NCBI GenBank assembly: GCA_013138705.1
Contig: WTCF01000027.1
Span: forward strand, 1 to 9,397
Direction of reading: 5' to 3'
Length of the DNA: 9,397 nucleotides
Source: Deltaproteobacteria bacterium
GTDB taxonomy: Bacteria; Desulfobacterota; Dissulfuribacteria; Dissulfuribacterales; UBA3076
Every line of letters starts with the position of its first letter. Within the stretch, counting starts at the first letter, position 1. Under the pieces are notes generated by a model. It had not been told where the DNA came from and did not search any database. It saw only the letters and a program-made list of their open reading frames with translations. A program made the translations under genes and the position numbers. Positions 7,338-9,397 of the stretch are shown piece by piece.

Positions 7338-7363
7338 AATTATATCCCAAGTAATTTATTAAC

Positions 7364-7369
7364 AGGAGG
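7364..7369 (+). promoter_or_regulatory. Strong ribosome binding site of the 106-aa gene
   Basis: AGGAGG lies 6 nt before the ATG at 7376, which fixes the start and predicts efficient translation. Confidence 0.8.
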
Positions 7370-7375
7370 TTATTT

Positions 7376-7696
7376 ATGGCTGATTTCTACATCAATGTCT
7401 TGATGGATGATGAAAAACTTAAAAAGATTGAAGCTGCCGGATTGGCTGATCAAGTTCAGGAAATTGACGGCAAAAAGGTAATTCAGGTGGGAATGACCAA
7501 GAAAGACAAAAAGAAACTCTGTAAGGGCTTCACCGACTTAGCATTCGACTCTTCGGATGCCTGTGTACTTCCTGAAGATGCAGAAAATACCTTGATGGGT
7601 ATTATTGGAGACATGGGTACTTTGGATGTTATGAAGGTTGCAATAACCAAGCTCTACAATCCTCTTGCAGGCAAGAGCATTCGAACGACCATGTAA
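7376..7696 (+). CDS. Unknown 106-residue soluble protein, probably well expressed
   Basis: I do not recognise this family. The protein begins MADFYINVLMDDEKLKKIEA, has a lysine-rich middle (MTKKDKKKLCKG) and a hydrophobic-helical end (DVMKVAITKLYNPLAGKSI). It has two cysteines (in KKLCKG and SDACVL), no signal peptide and no membrane segment, so it should be cytoplasmic and mixed alpha/beta. It has its own near-consensus promoter, an inverted repeat over the -35 box, a large leader hairpin and a consensus ribosome site, all signs of a highly expressed, regulated single gene. It stands alone, with fumarase upstream on the same strand and convergent methionine aminopeptidase downstream. The codons look normal for the window. 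A structural, stress or metal-related role is possible but nothing shows it. Confidence 0.85.
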   Translation: MADFYINVLMDDEKLKKIEAAGLADQVQEIDGKKVIQVGMTKKDKKKLCKGFTDLAFDSSDACVLPEDAENTLMGIIGDMGTLDVMKVAITKLYNPLAGKSIRTTM

Positions 7697-7830
7697 ATAC
7701 AGGAATTTTTTTGAAAGAGTTCTTTTTAGGACAACAGATCTACTTAGGGCCTTTACATGTAATAATTTCCAAACAAGAGATCATTTCTTAACTTCGAGTT
7801 TCTTGTATTCAAAATTATTCACAGATTAGT

Positions 7831-7872
7831 TCGTGGCTGGTAGCTCAGAGTTCATGGCTACCAGCTATGAGC
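7831..7872. repeat. Degenerate heptamer repeat array with inverted repeat
   Basis: Six 7-nt units start at 7831, 7838, 7845, 7852, 7859 and 7866. All begin with T and five end in GC (examples TCATGGC, TATGAGC). They resemble the units inside the fumarase gene at 6401-6435. The array also holds perfect 9-bp arms GCTGGTAGC (7836-7844) and GCTACCAGC (7857-7865). A hairpin here, between convergent genes, could help end transcription from either side, although no strong T run follows. Confidence 0.6.
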
Positions 7873-7923
7873 TAGATTTGTCAATTGAGCCGGGTTACTT
7901 CTGGTGACAATCGCGGGTTTGGT

Positions 7924-8802
7924 TCACAGATCAAAAGGTGTTAAGCTCTCATAACCATTTTCAGTAACAGCAAGTGTTTGTTCAAATTGAGCAGAAAGCG
8001 AACCATCCTCGGTTACTACTGTCCACTTATCTTCCAATATCAGAATATTTTTTCTTCCCAGATTTATCATGGGTTCAATTGTAAAGACCATGCCGGGAAC
8101 GAGGCCTATACCCTTCCCTTTTAGGCCATAATGGGGGACCTCTGGAGGTTCATGGAATTCAAACCCAACACCATGACCAACAAATTCTCTGACCACTGAG
8201 CACCCTTCCCCTTCAGCATATTTCTGTATGGCCCATCCAATATCTCCTATTGTATTCCCAGGACGAACCATGGACATGCCGGCCTTTAGACTCTCGCGGG
8301 CAACCCTGACAATTTTCCGGGCCTCGGAACTGGGCGAGCCTACGAAAAAAGTCCGGTTTGCATCGGCATAATATCCATTCAAGATGGGAGTTATGTCCAC
8401 ATTCACAATATCCCCGTCTCTTAAGACCCGTTTGCCAGGGATTCCGTGACAGACAACTTCATTTACAGAAACACAAACGCTTTTGGGAAAACCCCTGTAA
8501 TTCAGAGGCGCTGAGATGGCATTATTTTTAATGGTGAATTCATGAACCAGGGTGTTAATATCATCGGTGGTTATTCCCGGCCGAATCTCATCCTTCACCA
8601 ATCGCAGGAGCTCCAGGACTAACTGTCCAGCCTTCCTGATGCCTTCGATATCCTCCTTTTCCTTGAGTCGAATTCTGAATTTCTGTAAATATAGATTTTT
8701 GAGATCACTGTGTTTTGAGCCCTTCTTGAGAAGACAACATTTTTTATATTTCAGCCCGCTTCCGCAAGGGCACGGATCATTGCGACCTATCTTGTCATTC
8801 AT
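7924..8802 (-). CDS. map: Type I methionine aminopeptidase with N-terminal SEC-C motif
   Basis: Cytoplasmic metalloprotease that removes the initiator methionine from new proteins. The ATG at 8802 gives 292 residues; a GTG at 8817 would give 297, and neither has a clear Shine-Dalgarno. Using the longer numbering, the SEC-C zinc motif is C16, C18, C27 and C28 ([13 protein letters not shown]). It probably helps ribosome docking, by analogy with other SEC-C proteins. The pita-bread catalytic domain follows from about 50 to the end. The five metal ligands are all present: D141, D152, H215, E248 and E279, with substrate-side H124 (VVCHGIPG) and H222. It should therefore be active. The gene stands alone, convergent with the 106-aa gene. 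In many bacteria map sits in the ribosomal protein cluster, so this could be a second, stand-alone copy. Confidence 0.95.
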   Translation of the reverse strand: MNDKIGRNDPCPCGSGLKYKKCCLLKKGSKHSDLKNLYLQKFRIRLKEKEDIEGIRKAGQLVLELLRLVKDEIRPGITTDDINTLVHEFTIKNNAISAPLNYRGFPKSVCVSVNEVVCHGIPGKRVLRDGDIVNVDITPILNGYYADANRTFFVGSPSSEARKIVRVARESLKAGMSMVRPGNTIGDIGWAIQKYAEGEGCSVVREFVGHGVGFEFHEPPEVPHYGLKGKGIGLVPGMVFTIEPMINLGRKNILILEDKWTVVTEDGSLSAQFEQTLAVTENGYESLTPFDL

Positions 8803-9150
8803 GTTTTTCAGTATCACGTTGTTATTACTAAATAGTTGAACAGGTTTTATTAAATTGTAACAGAATTAATATTTACCTTATCTAATGTTTAGGAACTCTT
8901 ACTCCAAAAAGCTCAAATCAGCTATAAAAACCAGGAAGGATCCGTTGAAAAAGTTTTCCATAATGTAAAGAAAAAATCCTTGCAATGGCAACTTGTTTCT
9001 TTTATATCTTTTTTGCGAGGAGATAAGTGCGGCTTTGCAGCACTATTAATGATTGAGTGCCCGGAATGATTTTTGCATGTTATCTACGAAAAGGGCATTT
9101 ATTGCAAATACGTTGCGAGCCTAATACTTAAAGTTTGAGGTGCAAGGGAA
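8803..9150. other. A/T-rich intergenic region, nothing clear
   Basis: About 350 nt between divergent genes, A/T-rich, with no ORF worth calling on either strand. Promoters for both flanking genes must lie here, but no -35/-10 pair is convincing. The only symmetry seen is a weak 4-bp stem (GTGC to GCAC) near 9028-9044. Confidence 0.6.
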
Positions 9151-9397
9151 GTGATCGATGATGTTAGTAAGGGAGAACTGAATACGGCCCTTGCTTTTTA
9201 CTGTCAAATCCAAGAATCATCTGAAGAGATTTGTCAAGACTTTGAGCCCATCCTTCCCGGAAACGTTTACAGCTTTTGTAAACATGCCACTTTCTGGATA
9301 GACGGTCAAAAAGAGCGTACCTGTCCTTTTACAAATTGTCCTTGTGCCGGCGCCTATTCTCCCCTTCTGTGTGGCGTATATTGCAATAAAGTCAGTA
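9151..9397 (+). CDS. Cysteine-rich hypothetical protein, cut by the window edge
   Basis: An open frame from a GTG at 9151 runs off the right end (82 codons seen, no stop). GAGG at 9137-9140 is a suitable ribosome site, and an in-frame stop at 9136-9138 leaves GTG as the only start. The visible part has 8 cysteines, clustered as TCPFTNCPCAG and LLCGVYC, which suggests a zinc or iron-sulfur site or a cysteine-rich fold. There is no signal peptide. I do not recognise the family. It is divergent from the methionine aminopeptidase gene. Confidence 0.5.
   Translation, partial: MIDDVSKGELNTALAFYCQIQESSEEICQDFEPILPGNVYSFCKHATFWIDGQKERTCPFTNCPCAGAYSPLLCGVYCNKVS

Noticed and set aside
8552..8839. 95-aa plus-strand frame opposite the methionine aminopeptidase start
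   Set aside because: It is antisense to the conserved SEC-C and catalytic N-terminal coding region; its composition is that of a shadow frame.
1..9397. CRISPR arrays, tRNA or rRNA genes, transposases, phage or toxin-antitoxin genes
   Set aside because: None was seen on either strand; the repeats present are the thiN duplication, the two heptamer arrays, the short 12-nt repeat before thiC and isolated inverted repeats.

Overview
This window looks like chromosome of an anaerobic bacterium, probably of the Desulfobacterota (old Deltaproteobacteria, sulfate reducers and syntrophs). That is an inference from gene content and style: a short ThiC, a ThiD-ThiN fusion, a one-chain class I Fe-S fumarase, a methionine aminopeptidase with an N-terminal SEC-C motif, and a soluble PAS-GAF hybrid histidine kinase with the N-terminal coiled coil common in that phylum. 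No rRNA, tRNA, CRISPR array, transposase or phage gene was seen.

Layout: (1) 97-2771, a two-gene thiamine operon, thiC then thiDN, overlapping by 4 nt (ATGA). It makes HMP-P, phosphorylates it, and joins it to the thiazole. (2) 2772-5367, a more A/T-rich block with a small minus-strand hypothetical ORF and, divergently, a large hybrid histidine kinase. (3) 5393-5559, a broken second copy of the 3' end of thiDN. It is about 90% identical to 2595-2747 and carries a 1-nt deletion. (4) 5568-7031, a fused alpha-beta class I fumarate hydratase starting 8 nt after the relic's stop codon. (5) 7032-7375, an intergenic region with a near-consensus sigma70 promoter, an inverted repeat over its -35 box and a 37-bp near-perfect palindrome in the leader of the next gene. 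(6) 7376-7696, a 106-aa protein of unknown family. (7) 7697-7923, a convergent intergenic region with degenerate heptamer repeats. (8) 7924-8802 on the minus strand, methionine aminopeptidase. (9) 8803-9150, A/T-rich with nothing clear, followed by a cysteine-rich ORF that runs off the right edge.

The most informative signal is the thiN 3' duplication. The relic sits where the end of thiDN would be if thiDN once ran straight into the fumarase gene. This suggests that the kinase block was inserted into, or brought by, a rearrangement of an ancestral thiC-thiDN-fumarase cluster. Other points worth checking are heptanucleotide repeats inside the fumarase linker and again downstream, and the strongly equipped unknown 106-aa gene. 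I see no clear sign of a new defence, secretion or biosynthetic system.
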